DNA of 47,796 nt from Acidobacteriaceae bacterium (GCA_003131585.1 PKVW01000031.1:1-47796); one strand, 5' to 3'. Shown: positions 16,586 through 26,500, counted from the first letter of the stretch. A program made the numbers and translations. The notes: generated by a model from the sequence alone, not told the origin.

Positions 16586-18511
16586 CTAAAGAATCTCGCG
16601 CGCATCGCCCACGCGTTTCGTCAACCGTTCGCGATCCAAGTATTCCAGCAGCGGAATGGCATATTTGCGGCTTACCCCTGTCAACTCTTTAAATTTCGCC
16701 ACATCAATCCTGGGCGACTTCGCCTTGTAGGCCGCCAGCTCCCGCCGCAATTCTTCCAGCGCGCTGCGATGAAAAACCAGTTCGTCGGAGACTTTGATCA
16801 GCACCTTGTCCCGCAACAGCAAAGTCACAATCTTCTGCGCCCGCGCCCTGTCCACCTTGAGCCCCGCAATCACCTCATGCAGCGCCGGGACCTTCAGCCC
16901 CGCCGAGGCAAACGCGTCCTCGATCTTGCTTTTCGATTCCGCTTCCTCATTCTTCATCACCACGCCAAGCCCCGGCAGCCGCACTTGTTCCCCAACCACT
17001 TCGAGCTTCTTATCCCGGATCAGCATGGCCGCAACCGTCTCGAAGACTTCCGGCACCGCGTCCACCTGCGCCCGCAATTCTTCTTTGCCGATCCCACCCA
17101 CCAGAGGATTCTTCTTATGAAAATCCCCGGCCGTGCTCACGATGCGCGACTTCAGCGCTTCCAGCGCAGGCAAATGCAGGAACAGCTCACCGGCCCGCAC
17201 GATCCCGCCCGTCCGCACCGCCTGAGCGAGTTGCATCTCGATCACGCCCCTCGCCCAACCGGCTTCGGCAATCAGTCGAGACATCGGGATTCCCTCATGA
17301 TGCCGCCGCGCGATTCGTGCTCTCAGAATGGCTTCCGCATCGCCGCCAGCCAGAATCTTCAGGAAGTCGTCGTGCACCCGCGCACGCGGGATCGGCGCCG
17401 CATCCAACACAACTCCGCCGCCAATCGTCACCACCGGCGAAAATTGCCGGATGATGAACCGGTCTCCCGGCAGGAGCAGAGCAGCCTCTGGCAACTTGAT
17501 CCGCGCGAACGCCTCCTCACCCGGCGCGATCTGGTGCGTCCCGTGCAGCACGACCTCAGCCACCGTCTCCATCGTGTACGAGTGAAAGTGCACCCGCGCG
17601 CGGTCCTTCACCGCTCGCGGCGCCGAAGGCAACAAACGCAACCACACGTCCGCTCGCTGGGTTGTCTCGAACGTCGCTGCGGGCGCCAGGGTCATCCCCC
17701 GCGACAAATCTTCCGTGCTCGCCCCCGCCAGGTTCAGCGCGGTGCGTTGTCCGGCGACCGCCGCTTCAGCCGTTTGCCCATGCACCTGCACTCCGCGCAC
17801 GCGCACTCGCCGCCCCGTGGGGAAAACTTCCAACTCGTCCTCCCGGCGAATTGTCCCGGCCACCAGCGTTCCCGTCACTACCGTGCCGAAACCCTTCATG
17901 GTGAACACGCGGTCGATCGGCAGCCGGGCGATCGCATGCGAGTCTCGCGGCCGCGCCTCGGCCGCCACCGCGACCATTGCTCGCTTCAGCTCGTCCAGTC
18001 CCGCGCCCGTCAGGGAACTCACGGCGACGATCGAGTTTGGTTTATCCAAACTTGGTTGATCGAGAAATGTCCCGCGCAGAAACTCTTCCGCCTCCAGCCG
18101 CACTACGTCGAGCGTCTCCGCATCCACCGCATCGGATTTGGTCAGCACCGCGATGCCACGCTGCACGCCCAGAAGTTGCAGGATGTCGAAATGCTCCCGT
18201 GTCTGCGGCTTGATCGCCTCATCCGCCGCAATCACCAGCAGCACCAGGTCAATGCCGCCCACGCCCGCCAGCATATTGCGGATAAAGCGCTCGTGCCCGG
18301 GGACATCCACAAAGCCCAGCCGCAGCGTCTCGCCGTTCGCCGTTTCGTCATTCGACGCGGGCAAGTCCATGTGCGCGAAGCCGAGGTCAATGGTAATGCC
18401 TCGCCGCTTCTCTTCCTCCAGCCGGTCCGCATCGATTCCGGTCAATGCCTTCACCAACGCCGTCTTGCCGTGGTCGATATGCCCAGCCGTTCCTACGATG
18501 ATGGATTTCAT
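16586..18511 (-). CDS. selB: Selenocysteine-specific elongation factor SelB
   Basis: SelB is the GTPase that delivers selenocysteinyl-tRNA to UGA codons marked by a SECIS hairpin. The G domain has [11 protein letters not shown] (7-17), the switch [16 protein letters not shown] (69-74) and TKSD (124-127). EF-Tu-like domains 2 and 3 follow ([36 protein letters not shown]). The C-terminal third has winged-helix repeats ending with [30 protein letters not shown], the mRNA-hairpin-binding region. The 641 residues are a full length. selA, selD and a tRNA-Sec gene are not seen in this window. A function in selenoprotein synthesis is implied if those occur elsewhere. Confidence 0.95.
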   Translation of the reverse strand: MKSIIVGTAGHIDHGKTALVKALTGIDADRLEEEKRRGITIDLGFAHMDLPASNDETANGETLRLGFVDVPGHERFIRNMLAGVGGIDLVLLVIAADEAIKPQTREHFDILQLLGVQRGIAVLTKSDAVDAETLDVVRLEAEEFLRGTFLDQPSLDKPNSIVAVSSLTGAGLDELKRAMVAVAAEARPRDSHAIARLPIDRVFTMKGFGTVVTGTLVAGTIRREDELEVFPTGRRVRVRGVQVHGQTAEAAVAGQRTALNLAGASTEDLSRGMTLAPAATFETTQRADVWLRLLPSAPRAVKDRARVHFHSYTMETVAEVVLHGTHQIAPGEEAFARIKLPEAALLLPGDRFIIRQFSPVVTIGGGVVLDAAPIPRARVHDDFLKILAGGDAEAILRARIARRHHEGIPMSRLIAEAGWARGVIEMQLAQAVRTGGIVRAGELFLHLPALEALKSRIVSTAGDFHKKNPLVGGIGKEELRAQVDAVPEVFETVAAMLIRDKKLEVVGEQVRLPGLGVVMKNEEAESKSKIEDAFASAGLKVPALHEVIAGLKVDRARAQKIVTLLLRDKVLIKVSDELVFHRSALEELRRELAAYKAKSPRIDVAKFKELTGVSRKYAIPLLEYLDRERLTKRVGDAREIL

Positions 18512-19093
18512 CTGGCTGGCATCTTACCGGATCACGGTTTGACGATTGGGAAAGACGCGGCTTCAAACGCTTGCGCGGCTAGACCTTGCTCGGCGAACCC
18601 GGTGTCCGGAGCCTGCCCTGAGCGAAATCGGGCGGTTCAGTCTCGCGGCCCGCCGGGCTGAATCAAGGCTGGCACCGGCTCATCGCAGTCCTTTCAATAG
18701 CTTCTGGATAAGTTCAACAAGTTACAAACAATTTCAACGACTTGCAGAGAATTTCGCATTAGGAGCGATTTAAGCCTCGTCCAGCCCGTGGACGACCTTG
18801 GGATCGATCTGAGCATTCGAACGCGCTCATGGGCCAATTCCGTGCGCTCCAGAGGCATCCTGCGCGCGATTCTACCGGCGGTCGAGGCCAATGTATCCGT
18901 AAGCCCTTTGCCTTTTGTCAACAAGTTACGGATCGCACGATGAAAACAAACGACATCGCGCAGCCTCCCAGAGCCTATGAATTCGGCCGCTTTTGTTTTC
19001 AATAGCTTGCAGATAAGTACTTGAAAACACGCGCTCTTTTGCTCAAGAGCGCCCGACTTGCGCACACTCGATCTGGCTTTTACTCTTCCACGC
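18512..19093. other. 580-bp repeat-containing gap upstream of selB
   Basis: It contains a CCTGAGCGAAATCGGGCGG stretch near 18615 that resembles a scattered repeat also seen at about 43350 (reverse orientation), then a degenerate 20-bp tandem array (18693-18770) and another copy of its first unit at 18998-19017. No gene with convincing codon use was found; a 168-codon minus-strand ORF (18694-19200) covers the repeats and is probably spurious. Confidence 0.6.
18693..18770. repeat. Degenerate 20-bp tandem array
   Basis: Units begin at exactly 20-bp spacing at 18693, 18713, 18733 and 18753, each starting with TTC (TTCAATAGCTTCTGGATAAG is the first; the second and third begin TTCAAC). The first unit recurs at 18998-19017 (TTCAATAGCTTGCAGATAAG, 17 of 20 identical), and a related TCAATAGCTTACGGGTAAA occurs at 8118-8136. 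Confidence 0.7.
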
Positions 19094-19696
19094 ATGTCCA
19101 CGCCCGCCGCACTCGGATTCAGGCTGCACACAGGTTGGGGAACTCTGGTCGCGCTCACAGGAGAACCCGGCAGACTCGAGGTGTTGCTTCGTCGTCGCAT
19201 CGAGTTGTTGCCGCCCGGCGATTCTGTTCCCCGTTTTGTCTACCACGAAGCTTCGAAGCTGCACTCGTCTCAAGCTGCAGAGTTGGTCCAGCGAGCCGAG
19301 GTGGCATCGCAAGAGGCAGCCCGAATCGCAGTGGAAGACGCTCTCCATCATCTGCGATCTCTCGGCCATGCGGTCCAAGCGGCGGGAATCCCATCCGGTT
19401 CGAGACCGGTCCCCCATGACATTTCGGCGGTGCTTCGCTCCCATCCCATGATCCACACCTCGGAAGGTGTCTTGTTCCAGCAGGCGGTCGCTGGCGCTTG
19501 CAAGGGATGCGGGTTGGCTGTGATTTCTCTCCATGAGCGGGAAGTCTGGCTCACCGCCGCTGACGCGTGGGGCTTGAAAGAGGCGAGACTGCGCCGGCAA
19601 GTCGATGGCTTGCGGAAATCTGTGGGCGCCCCTTGGGCTACCGACCAGAAGACGGCCGCCGCTTTTGCTTTGCTTGCCCTGCGGCCGGGTCAATAA
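19094..19696 (+). CDS. Conserved hypothetical protein, about 200 residues
   Basis: The reading frame from ATG 19094 gives a 200-residue soluble protein (MSTPAALGFRLHTGWGTLVA...). A GTG at 19058 would add 12 residues. No signal peptide or membrane segment is visible. A central helix (AAELVQRAEVASQEAARIAVEDALHHL) and a motif GACKGCGLAVISLHEREVW precede an ending rich in helices (TDQKTAAAFALLALRPG). The composition and codon use look like real coding sequence and it lies just before purL on the same strand (91-nt gap). I do not recognise a family; the general layout suggests a small nuclease-like or regulatory fold, but this is not supported by motifs. Confidence 0.7.
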   Translation: MSTPAALGFRLHTGWGTLVALTGEPGRLEVLLRRRIELLPPGDSVPRFVYHEASKLHSSQAAELVQRAEVASQEAARIAVEDALHHLRSLGHAVQAAGIPSGSRPVPHDISAVLRSHPMIHTSEGVLFQQAVAGACKGCGLAVISLHEREVWLTAADAWGLKEARLRRQVDGLRKSVGAPWATDQKTAAAFALLALRPGQ

Positions 19697-19787
19697 GCGG
19701 CGGTTGGGGCGAGGAAATTCCCCGCCGACAAATGGCGATGGTGGCCCTACCCCGCCGCCCCGCTAAGTGCGACAATAGAGTTTCCCC

Positions 19788-22343
19788 ATGACCACCTCCA
19801 TGACTTCTGCCTTCCCTCCGGAGACTCTCCGGCAGCACGGCCTCACTTTCGACGAATATGAAAAGATCAAGCGGCTTCTCGGAGAGCGCGAGCCCACGCT
19901 TACCGAGCTTGGCATCTTCAGCGTGATGTGGAGCGAGCACTGTTCCTACAAGTCGTCGCGCGTGCATCTGAAGCGTCTGCCCACGCGCAGCAAGCTCGTA
20001 CTGCAAGGGCCGGGAGAGAATGCAGGCATCATCGACATCGGCGATGGCTGGGCCTGCGCTTTCAAGATCGAGTCGCACAATCACCCCTCGTTCATCGAGC
20101 CGTTTCAAGGCGCAACCACCGGCGTGGGTGGAATCCTGCGCGATATCTTCACCATGGGCGCAAGACCGGTCGCGGTGATGGACTCGCTGCGCTTTGGGCC
20201 GATCACAACTCCTGTGGGAACGGCCGCCCCCGGCCGTTCGGCCGAGCGAAGCTCGGCTGCCTCTGGCACTGACGGGAAGGAAGTGCATCGCAATCACTCC
20301 ATCCTCGAAGGCGTGGTCAGCGGCGTCGCTTCCTACGGCAACTGCTTCGGCGTGCCCAACCTGGGCGGCGAAACGAAGTTCGAGCCGTGCTACTCCGGCA
20401 ACCCGATGGTGAACGCTTTCGCCATGGGACTGGTTCGCAAGGATGAGATCTTCTTTGCGCGCGCCGCCGGCGAAGGCAATCCGGTGATCTACGTTGGCGC
20501 TAAGACCGGACGCGACGGCATCCACGGGGCCACGATGGCGAGCGAGGAGTTCAGCGAGGCTTCGGAAGCAAAGCGGCCAAACGTGCAGGTCGGCGATCCG
20601 TTTCTGGAGAAGTTGCTGCTCGAAGCCTGCCTCGAAGTTATGCAGACCGGAGCCGGCGCTGTTATTGGCATTCAAGATATGGGCGCCGCGGGACTTACCT
20701 GTTCGACCTGCGAAATGGGCGCGCGCGGCAGTGTCGGCATCGAGATTGAACTTGATTGCGTGCCCCAGCGCGAAACCGGCATGACTCCTTACGAAATCAT
20801 GCTGAGCGAGTCGCAGGAGCGCATGCTGCTGGTGGCGCAGAAAGGCCGCGAAGAGGAAGTCTTCCAGGTTTTCGAGAAGTGGGGGCTCGATGCGGTGGAA
20901 ATCGGCAAGGTCACGAGCGACAACCAGTTGCGCGTGCTTCAGCACGGCGAAGTCGTTGCCGAGATTCCGAATCGAGCGCTTACCGACGATGCGCCCGTGT
21001 ACAAACGTCCGCTGGCGCGCTGGGAGCCGCCCGTGCCGCGCGAAATGCCGGGACACATCAAACTGGGAAGCGCGACAGTTCGGGAAGGGCACGACTTAAG
21101 TCGTGCCGTAAAAGGCTCCGAGCGGAATGCGGCTTTAGCCGCTGAGGCCCGCGTACCTCAGGGGCTAAAGCCCTCATCGTTAACTCCATCTGATGGCACG
21201 GCTGAAGCCGTGCCCTTCCCGAACTCGTCCCAGGACAGAGCTGCAGTCGACCTCACACCGCATCTGAAGCAGCTTCTGGCCAGCCCGAACATCTGCGGCA
21301 AGCGCTGGGTGTGGCAGCAATACGATCACATGGTGCAGACCAACACGGTGGAAGCGCCAGGAGCGGGCGATGCGGGCGTGATCCGCATCAAGAATCCGAA
21401 TCCAGACTCGCCGCAGCGCGGTCTCGCGATGGCGCTCGATGGCAACAGCCGCTGGTGCTATCTCGATCCGCGGCTGGGTGCGATGCATGCCGTCGCCGAG
21501 GCCGCGCGCAAGGTGGCGTGTTCGGGCGCAACTCCCGTGGGCGCTACCAATTGCCTCAACTTCGGCAATCCCGAGAAGCCGCACATTATGTGGCAGTTCT
21601 CGCAAACCATCGATGGCATCACCAAAGCCTGCGAGGAGTTGGAGATTCCCATCACCGGCGGCAACGTGAGCTTTTACAACGAGACGCTGGGCGAGGCTAT
21701 TTATCCCACGCCGGTGCTGGGAGTGGTGGGGATTCTCGACGACGTGCGCAAAACCGCGAAGATGCATTTTGCCGCGCCCGGACGCACGGTCGTGCTATTG
21801 CGCGCGGGCGAAGCGGCCGATATCACCGATGTGGAGAGTGAATTCGGGTCGTCGGAATACGCAAAAGAAATTCTGGCCGCGCTGTGGGGATATCCTCCGG
21901 AACTCGATCTGGAGAAAGAAGCCGCGCTGCAGCGGGCGGTTATCGGACTGATTCAGCAGGGCTTGGTGGAATCCGTGCATGACTGTTCGGATGGTGGATT
22001 GGCCGTGGCGCTGGCGGAAAAGGCATTCGCGAAAAACGTGGGTGCGCGAGTGAATCTCGCGTCGAACGGGCTTCCCGCGGAGTTTGCGCTGTTTGGCGAG
22101 GATGCGAGCCGCATCATACTCTCTTGCGACCCGGGAAACGTTGCGCGAATCCAACAGATAGCGGAGAAACACGGGATCGCCGGGGATGTGCTGGGAGAAA
22201 CGATTCCGGAACGGCTGGAGATTTCGCTCGACGGGCGGGTGGTTGTATCGGCGCCGGTTTATGACCTTAGCGTTGGGTATGAAACTGCTTTGGAATCGGC
22301 GCTGCGGGCGGACCCGGAAGGGATAGCGCCAACGGAATGCTAA
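19788..22343 (+). CDS. purL: Phosphoribosylformylglycinamidine synthase subunit PurL
   Basis: The synthetase subunit that converts FGAR to FGAM with ammonia from PurQ and help from PurS in purine synthesis. Motifs [56 protein letters not shown] and [10 protein letters not shown] are typical of the short, PurQ/PurS-dependent form. At 851 residues it is longer than the usual 720-760. Two extra segments explain this: about residues 143-166 (20216-20283) and residues 431-479 (21078-21224), the latter a 147-bp palindromic repeat read in frame. Flanking conserved blocks ([12 protein letters not shown] and [15 protein letters not shown]) resume without a frameshift, so the protein is probably functional. 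purF overlaps its end by 7 nt. Confidence 0.94.
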   Translation: MTTSMTSAFPPETLRQHGLTFDEYEKIKRLLGEREPTLTELGIFSVMWSEHCSYKSSRVHLKRLPTRSKLVLQGPGENAGIIDIGDGWACAFKIESHNHPSFIEPFQGATTGVGGILRDIFTMGARPVAVMDSLRFGPITTPVGTAAPGRSAERSSAASGTDGKEVHRNHSILEGVVSGVASYGNCFGVPNLGGETKFEPCYSGNPMVNAFAMGLVRKDEIFFARAAGEGNPVIYVGAKTGRDGIHGATMASEEFSEASEAKRPNVQVGDPFLEKLLLEACLEVMQTGAGAVIGIQDMGAAGLTCSTCEMGARGSVGIEIELDCVPQRETGMTPYEIMLSESQERMLLVAQKGREEEVFQVFEKWGLDAVEIGKVTSDNQLRVLQHGEVVAEIPNRALTDDAPVYKRPLARWEPPVPREMPGHIKLGSATVREGHDLSRAVKGSERNAALAAEARVPQGLKPSSLTPSDGTAEAVPFPNSSQDRAAVDLTPHLKQLLASPNICGKRWVWQQYDHMVQTNTVEAPGAGDAGVIRIKNPNPDSPQRGLAMALDGNSRWCYLDPRLGAMHAVAEAARKVACSGATPVGATNCLNFGNPEKPHIMWQFSQTIDGITKACEELEIPITGGNVSFYNETLGEAIYPTPVLGVVGILDDVRKTAKMHFAAPGRTVVLLRAGEAADITDVESEFGSSEYAKEILAALWGYPPELDLEKEAALQRAVIGLIQQGLVESVHDCSDGGLAVALAEKAFAKNVGARVNLASNGLPAEFALFGEDASRIILSCDPGNVARIQQIAEKHGIAGDVLGETIPERLEISLDGRVVVSAPVYDLSVGYETALESALRADPEGIAPTEC
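21078..21224. repeat. 147-bp composite palindromic element inserted in frame in purL
   Basis: The ends are a perfect 16-bp inverted repeat (GTTCGGGAAGGGCACG at 21078-21093 and its complement at 21209-21224). Inside are GGCACGACTTAAGTCGTGCC (21088-21107), GCGGCTTTAGCCGC followed by TGAGG, its inverted partner CCTCAGGGGCTAAAGCC, and GGCACGGCTGAAGCCGTGCC. The length is exactly 49 codons and the frame contains no stop. Related modules occur at 34448-34467, 37307-37361, 14065-14181 and 47656-47796. Confidence 0.85.
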
Positions 22344-23764
22344 ATACTGACAAATTCCACGACGAGTGCGGGGTGGTGGCGATCTTCGCCCATCCTGAGG
22401 CGGAGAAACTCGCTTACCTGGGCCTTCATGCGCTGCAACATCGCGGGCAGGAGTCGGCGGGGATTGTCACCTCCGATGGCCTCACTTCGCGGGTGCACAA
22501 GGCGATGGGCCTGGTCGCCGACATTTTTACCGAGGATGTGCTCTCGCAGATACGCGGCACGCTGGCCATCGGGCATACGCGCTACTCGACGGCGGGCGAT
22601 TCGGCGCTGCTGAACGCGCAGCCCATTCTGGTGCAGTCGAATAAGGGCTCGATTGCGGTGGCGCATAACGGCAACCTGACGAATGCGGCGGAGGTTCGGA
22701 GCGGGCTGGAACGTCAGGGGTCGATTTTTCAGACGAACAGCGACACCGAAGTGATCGTCCACTTGATCGCGCTTTCGCGAGAACAAACTTTGCCGGACGC
22801 GATCGCGGATGCGCTGCGGCGCGTGGAAGGCGCGTTTTCGCTGGTGGTGATGAGTCCTGACCGGATCATCGCGGCGCGCGATCCGCGCGGCTTCCGGCCG
22901 CTGGCCATGGGACGCATTCCGGCGCTGGAAGGGCAGAAGCGCGACACAATTGTCTTCGCCTCGGAAACTTGTGCCTTCGATCTGATCGGCGCCACCTATG
23001 AGCGCGACGTGAAGCCCGGCGAGTTGATCGTGGTTGGGCCGGAAGGCATCACCTCCCATTTTTATTCGACGGCCGCGCCGCAGTCGAGTTGCATTTTCGA
23101 GCATGTTTACTTTTCGCGGCCCGATAGCATGGTGTTTGGCCGCGCCGTCCAGACCAGCCGCGAAGAGCTGGGGCGGCAATTGGCGCGCGAGGCGCCGGTG
23201 GAAGCGGATATTGTCGTCCCCGTGCCGGATTCGGGCGTGACCGCTGGCGTGGGCTACGCGGCGGAGAGCGGAATTCCATTCCGCTTTGGTCTGATCCGCA
23301 ATCACTATGTGGGACGCACATTTATAGAACCGAGCCAGAGCGTGCGCGATTTCGGCGTGAAGCTGAAGCTGAATCCGGTGCGGTCGCTTCTGGAAGGCAA
23401 ACGCGTGGTGCTGATCGACGATTCGATCGTGCGCGGCACCACCAGCCGCAAGATCGTCCGCATGATCCGCAGTGCCGGGGCGAAGGAAGTACACATGCGC
23501 ATCTCGTGCCCGCCCACGATCTCGCCGTGCTACTACGGCGTGGACACGCCTTCGAAGAATCAACTGATCGCCGCCAACAAATCCGTCGATGAGATTCGCG
23601 AGTACATTCGCGCGGACTCGCTGGCCTACCTCTCGCTCGAAGGGCTTAAGAAAGCCTGCGGCGAAGGAGCGAAGATTTCTTATTGCTCGGCTTGCTACAC
23701 AGGCAAATATCCTACGAACATTGTGGACGTGGAAGAGATCTTGCCGGCGTCTATCCAGCGCTAG
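22337..23764 (+). CDS. purF: Amidophosphoribosyltransferase
   Basis: The first committed enzyme of purine synthesis: PRPP plus glutamine gives phosphoribosylamine. A 10-residue propeptide ([10 protein letters not shown]) precedes catalytic Cys11 (CGVVAIFAH), as in the self-processing Bacillus-type enzyme. [10 protein letters not shown] and AHNGNLTNA belong to the glutaminase domain; [18 protein letters not shown] is the PRPP site. Cysteines in [22 protein letters not shown] and [11 protein letters not shown] fit ligands of the [4Fe-4S] cluster of that type. The start overlaps the purL stop by 7 nt, suggesting coupled translation. The stop overlaps the convergent prmC stop by 4 nt. Confidence 0.96.
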   Translation: MLNTDKFHDECGVVAIFAHPEAEKLAYLGLHALQHRGQESAGIVTSDGLTSRVHKAMGLVADIFTEDVLSQIRGTLAIGHTRYSTAGDSALLNAQPILVQSNKGSIAVAHNGNLTNAAEVRSGLERQGSIFQTNSDTEVIVHLIALSREQTLPDAIADALRRVEGAFSLVVMSPDRIIAARDPRGFRPLAMGRIPALEGQKRDTIVFASETCAFDLIGATYERDVKPGELIVVGPEGITSHFYSTAAPQSSCIFEHVYFSRPDSMVFGRAVQTSREELGRQLAREAPVEADIVVPVPDSGVTAGVGYAAESGIPFRFGLIRNHYVGRTFIEPSQSVRDFGVKLKLNPVRSLLEGKRVVLIDDSIVRGTTSRKIVRMIRSAGAKEVHMRISCPPTISPCYYGVDTPSKNQLIAANKSVDEIREYIRADSLAYLSLEGLKKACGEGAKISYCSACYTGKYPTNIVDVEEILPASIQR

Positions 23765-24645
23765 CTCAACCGTCCAGACCATTTCCGCGCTTGCGCGATG
23801 CGCGGGATCGATTGCAGATCCGGTCGGACGAGAACGTCGGTCCAGTCCCGCAACAGCCGTCTTACTTCTTCCGCAATCGTTCCGCTGATTTCCATGACCA
23901 GCCAACCTCCGGGCTTGAGCGCTGTGTGGGCCTGAGGAATCAGGCGGGCGATCATCTCCACTCCTGTAGGACCGGCAAACACGGCATTGCGGGGCTCGAA
24001 CTTCCGAACTTCGAGCTGGACTTGATCTTCCTCCGACTCGCCGACATACGGAGGGTTGGAGACGATGAAGTCGAAGGAGTTATCCTCGAATCCTGAAAGC
24101 AGGTCGGTTTCAAGGAAATGAATGCGGGATTCGAGTTGGTGGCGAGCGGCGTTGGCGCGGGCGACTTCGAGCGCGGCGGCAGAGATATCGGTGGCGTGGA
24201 GTTCAGCTTGCGGCAATTCTTTGGCGAGCGCCAGTGCGATGCAGCCGGAGCCAGTGCCGACATCGGCGATGCGGAGAAGGCTGGCGGGCGAGGGGGCGGG
24301 CGAGGGCGTCCGCCTCACACGGGCAAGTTCCAGCACGCTTTCGATTACGTGCTCGGTCTCGGGGCGCGGGATCAGCACGGCGGGCGTGACGATGAGATCC
24401 ATGCCCCAGAATTCCTGATGGCCGGTGATGTATTGCGCGGGAACGCCGCGGGCGCGCTCGGCGAGCGCAGCGTCGTAGCGAGCTTGTTCGTCGGCGCTGA
24501 GTTCGCGCTCGGGATGCGCGTAGAGGTAGGCGCGGTCGCAGATGAGGCTGAACGTCAACAGAAGCTCCGCGTTCATGCGCGGGGAAGGGACTTGATCTGT
24601 GGTGAGGCGGGCGGTGGCGGACGTGAGGGCTTGGCGGAGGGTCAC
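23761..24645 (-). CDS. prmC: Peptide chain release factor N5-glutamine methyltransferase
   Basis: Methylates the glutamine of the GGQ motif in release factors RF1 and RF2. The methyltransferase motif I is ADVGTGSGCIALALA (127-141) and the catalytic SNPPYVGE (196-203) matches the family. The N-terminal helical substrate domain (LTSATARL, PRMNAELLL) and FWGMDLIVTPAVLIPRPETEHV are also typical. Its usual operon partner prfA is 776 bp upstream on the same strand, but two opposite-strand small genes lie between them, so the pair is no longer tightly linked. Confidence 0.95.
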   Translation of the reverse strand: MTLRQALTSATARLTTDQVPSPRMNAELLLTFSLICDRAYLYAHPERELSADEQARYDAALAERARGVPAQYITGHQEFWGMDLIVTPAVLIPRPETEHVIESVLELARVRRTPSPAPSPASLLRIADVGTGSGCIALALAKELPQAELHATDISAAALEVARANAARHQLESRIHFLETDLLSGFEDNSFDFIVSNPPYVGESEEDQVQLEVRKFEPRNAVFAGPTGVEMIARLIPQAHTALKPGGWLVMEISGTIAEEVRRLLRDWTDVLVRPDLQSIPRIAQARKWSGRLS

Positions 24646-24688
24646 GGACCTATTTCAACACAGACGGCTTCAAGGAATTGTTCGGATA

Positions 24689-24694
24689 TATAAT
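24689..24694 (+). promoter_or_regulatory. Possible -10 box upstream of the DUF2283 pair
   Basis: TATAAT at 24689-24694 stands 51 nt before the first gene of the small plus-strand pair, in an otherwise GC-rich stretch. No clear -35 hexamer is visible. Confidence 0.3.
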
Positions 24695-24744
24695 CTGGGA
24701 GGGTTCGAACGAAGAACCGGCGTTGCACGATTTTGTAGTGGGGC

Positions 24745-24984
24745 ATGAAAACGACCCGGTACTTTCGCGAGCAGGTTGTGCGCAAGCGACCTTACATCAA
24801 GACAGAGTGGTGCGAGAGGATTTTGGCCGAGCCTATTGCACGTGCGGTCCAAGCGGACGGGCGAATCCGGGTTTGGGGAAGAGTACCGGAGTTCGGAGGC
24901 CGCGTGCTTCGGGTGGTGACCTTGGCCGATGGTGAGACGGTGCATAATGCATTCCCCGACCGGGATTTCAAGGCTCCGGCATAA
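24745..24984 (+). CDS. Small protein paired with DUF2283 (putative toxin-like partner)
   Basis: A 79-residue basic protein starting MKTTRYFREQVVRKRPYIK, with EWCERILAEP, a central RIRVWGRVPEF strand pair, and the end RVVTLADGETVHNAFPDRDF. This layout is familiar from small DUF4258-like proteins encoded just upstream of DUF2283 proteins. The next gene starts 11 nt downstream on the same strand. The pair looks like a type II toxin-antitoxin-like module, but toxicity has not been shown for this family as far as I know. It is oriented against prfA and prmC, between which it sits. Confidence 0.7.
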   Translation: MKTTRYFREQVVRKRPYIKTEWCERILAEPIARAVQADGRIRVWGRVPEFGGRVLRVVTLADGETVHNAFPDRDFKAPA

Positions 24985-24995
24985 AGGAACCGATC

Positions 24996-25226
24996 ATGAA
25001 ACTGCACTATGACCAGGAAACTGACTCGCTGTACATCGACCTGAACTCGCGTCCCAGCGCCGACTCGCGGGAGATTCAGGAAGGCGTGGTCATCGATGTA
25101 GACGCCAAAGGGAAGATTGTCGGCATCGACATCCAGCACGCATCGGAAGTAATGGACCTGGCGACGTTCGAGGCGGATTCTCTGCCGGCGGCCGCTCTGC
25201 GCGGTCCGCGGGCCTCGGCACAGTAG
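24996..25226 (+). CDS. DUF2283 family small protein
   Basis: A 76-residue protein with the DUF2283 pattern: MKLHYDQETDSLYIDLNSRP, then EIQEGVVIDVDAKGKIVGIDIQHAS and a short C-terminal helix region. The family is a small beta fold of unknown function, common in bacteria and usually next to a small basic partner, as here (the gene ending 11 nt upstream). A role as the antitoxin-like or regulatory half is inferred only from this arrangement. The 3' end is 194 nt from the convergent prfA. Confidence 0.85.
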   Translation: MKLHYDQETDSLYIDLNSRPSADSREIQEGVVIDVDAKGKIVGIDIQHASEVMDLATFEADSLPAAALRGPRASAQ

Positions 25227-25420
25227 GGCCGGGCGGGTTGAGCGGAGATGCAATCGCAGAGCAGGTTGCGGGGGACGGGCTTCATGGCGCTTAGATACTC
25301 AATGTTGCTCGCGGCCCTGCTACTATCCGCCGCTCTGTTCGGGCAATCTGCCGGCCGCTGTTTCGTGTAACTCTCCTCTGCGATGAGCAACGCCGCGGGC
25401 GGCTGTCCCCAGACGAGCTC

Positions 25421-26500
25421 CTAAACCGCGCTGGTGGTTTCCTGCTTCAGCTTTTCCGATTGGTAGTGCGTGTTGAGCGCTTCGAAGAGCGGCTGGAGCT
25501 TGCCATCCATCACGGCTTCGAGCTGGTGGATGGTGAATCCGATGCGGTGGTCGGTGAGGCGGTTTTGCGGAAAGTTATAGGTGCGGATCTTCTCGCTGCG
25601 GTCGCCGGAACCCACCATGGCCTTGCGCTCTTTGGCCAGCGCCTGCTGCTGCTTTTCCATTTCGATTTCGTAGAGGCGAGAGCGCAGCACGCGCATGCCT
25701 TTCTCGCGGTTCTTAATCTGCGATTTCTCGTCCTGGCAGCTGACGACGGTGTTGGTGGGAATGTGCGTGATGCGGACGGCGGAGTACGTGGTGTTCACCG
25801 ACTGGCCGCCTGGACCGGAGGAGCAGAAGGTGTCGATGCGCAGGTCTTTGGCTTCGATCTTAATATCGACGTCTTCCGCCTCGGGCAGCACTGCGACCGT
25901 GACCGCGGAGGTATGCACGCGTCCCTGCTGCTCGGTGGCGGGGACGCGCTGCACGCGGTGGACGCCGCTTTCGTACTTGAGCTGAGAAAACACGCGCTTG
26001 CCTTCGATGATGGCGATGACTTCTTTCAGGCCGCCGGCGGAAGAATCCGAAGACGACAGCACTTCGACTTTCCAGCGCTGGGTCTCGGCGTAGCGGGTAT
26101 ACATGCGGAAGATTTCGGCGACGAAGAGCGTGGCTTCGTCTCCGCCGGTGCCGGCGCGGATTTCAAGGATGATATTTTTCTCGTCGTTGGGGTCTTTGGG
26201 CAGCAGCAGGACTTTCAACTCTTCTTCGATTCCAGTCACGCGCGGCTCCAGCTTGGAGAGTTCTTCCTGGGCGTAGGCGCGCATCTCGGGATCTTTCTCC
26301 TCGGCGAGCATGGCTTTACTTTCGGCTATGCCACGCGTCAGATCCTTGTATTCGCGATACTTCTCGACCACGGGGGCGACTTCGCTGTGTGCCTTGGCGG
26401 TCTTCTGGTATTTCGCCGAGTCATTGACGATATCCGGCGAAGCGAGAGCGCTGGTCAACTCTTCGTAGCGGACTTCGATTTGGTCGAGGCGTTCAAACAT
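25421..26500 (-). CDS. prfA: Peptide chain release factor 1
   Basis: RF1 reads UAA and UAG stop codons and triggers peptide release on the ribosome. The GGQ motif is at residues 231-233 ([19 protein letters not shown]) and the codon-reading tripeptide of RF1 type is PAT (187-189) in [20 protein letters not shown]. The N-terminal helical domain and C-terminal [17 protein letters not shown] complete a normal 359-residue protein. The DUF1385 gene lies 124 bp upstream in the same direction, which is a common order. PrmC, which modifies Gln233, is encoded downstream beyond the DUF2283 pair. Confidence 0.97.
   Translation of the reverse strand: MFERLDQIEVRYEELTSALASPDIVNDSAKYQKTAKAHSEVAPVVEKYREYKDLTRGIAESKAMLAEEKDPEMRAYAQEELSKLEPRVTGIEEELKVLLLPKDPNDEKNIILEIRAGTGGDEATLFVAEIFRMYTRYAETQRWKVEVLSSSDSSAGGLKEVIAIIEGKRVFSQLKYESGVHRVQRVPATEQQGRVHTSAVTVAVLPEAEDVDIKIEAKDLRIDTFCSSGPGGQSVNTTYSAVRITHIPTNTVVSCQDEKSQIKNREKGMRVLRSRLYEIEMEKQQQALAKERKAMVGSGDRSEKIRTYNFPQNRLTDHRIGFTIHQLEAVMDGKLQPLFEALNTHYQSEKLKQETTSAV

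Noticed and set aside
16769-18661. A 630-codon plus-strand ORF opposite selB
   Set aside because: It mirrors selB exactly, has a His/Arg/Gln-rich composition typical of antisense of GC-rich genes, and no motif; selB is unambiguous.
18540-18680. tRNA-Sec upstream of selB
   Set aside because: A GGCTTCAAACGC string looked like an anticodon loop with TCA, but no long acceptor or variable arm and no T-loop could be matched.
18694-19200. A 168-codon minus-strand ORF in the selB upstream gap
   Set aside because: It runs across the 20-bp repeats and the start of the next gene and has no coherent protein features.
19638-21092. A 484-codon minus-strand ORF opposite purL
   Set aside because: Same reason: the purL frame carries all known motifs.
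22340-23905. A 521-codon minus-strand ORF opposite purF
   Set aside because: Antisense shadow of a certain gene; composition rich in Arg and His; no recognisable domain.
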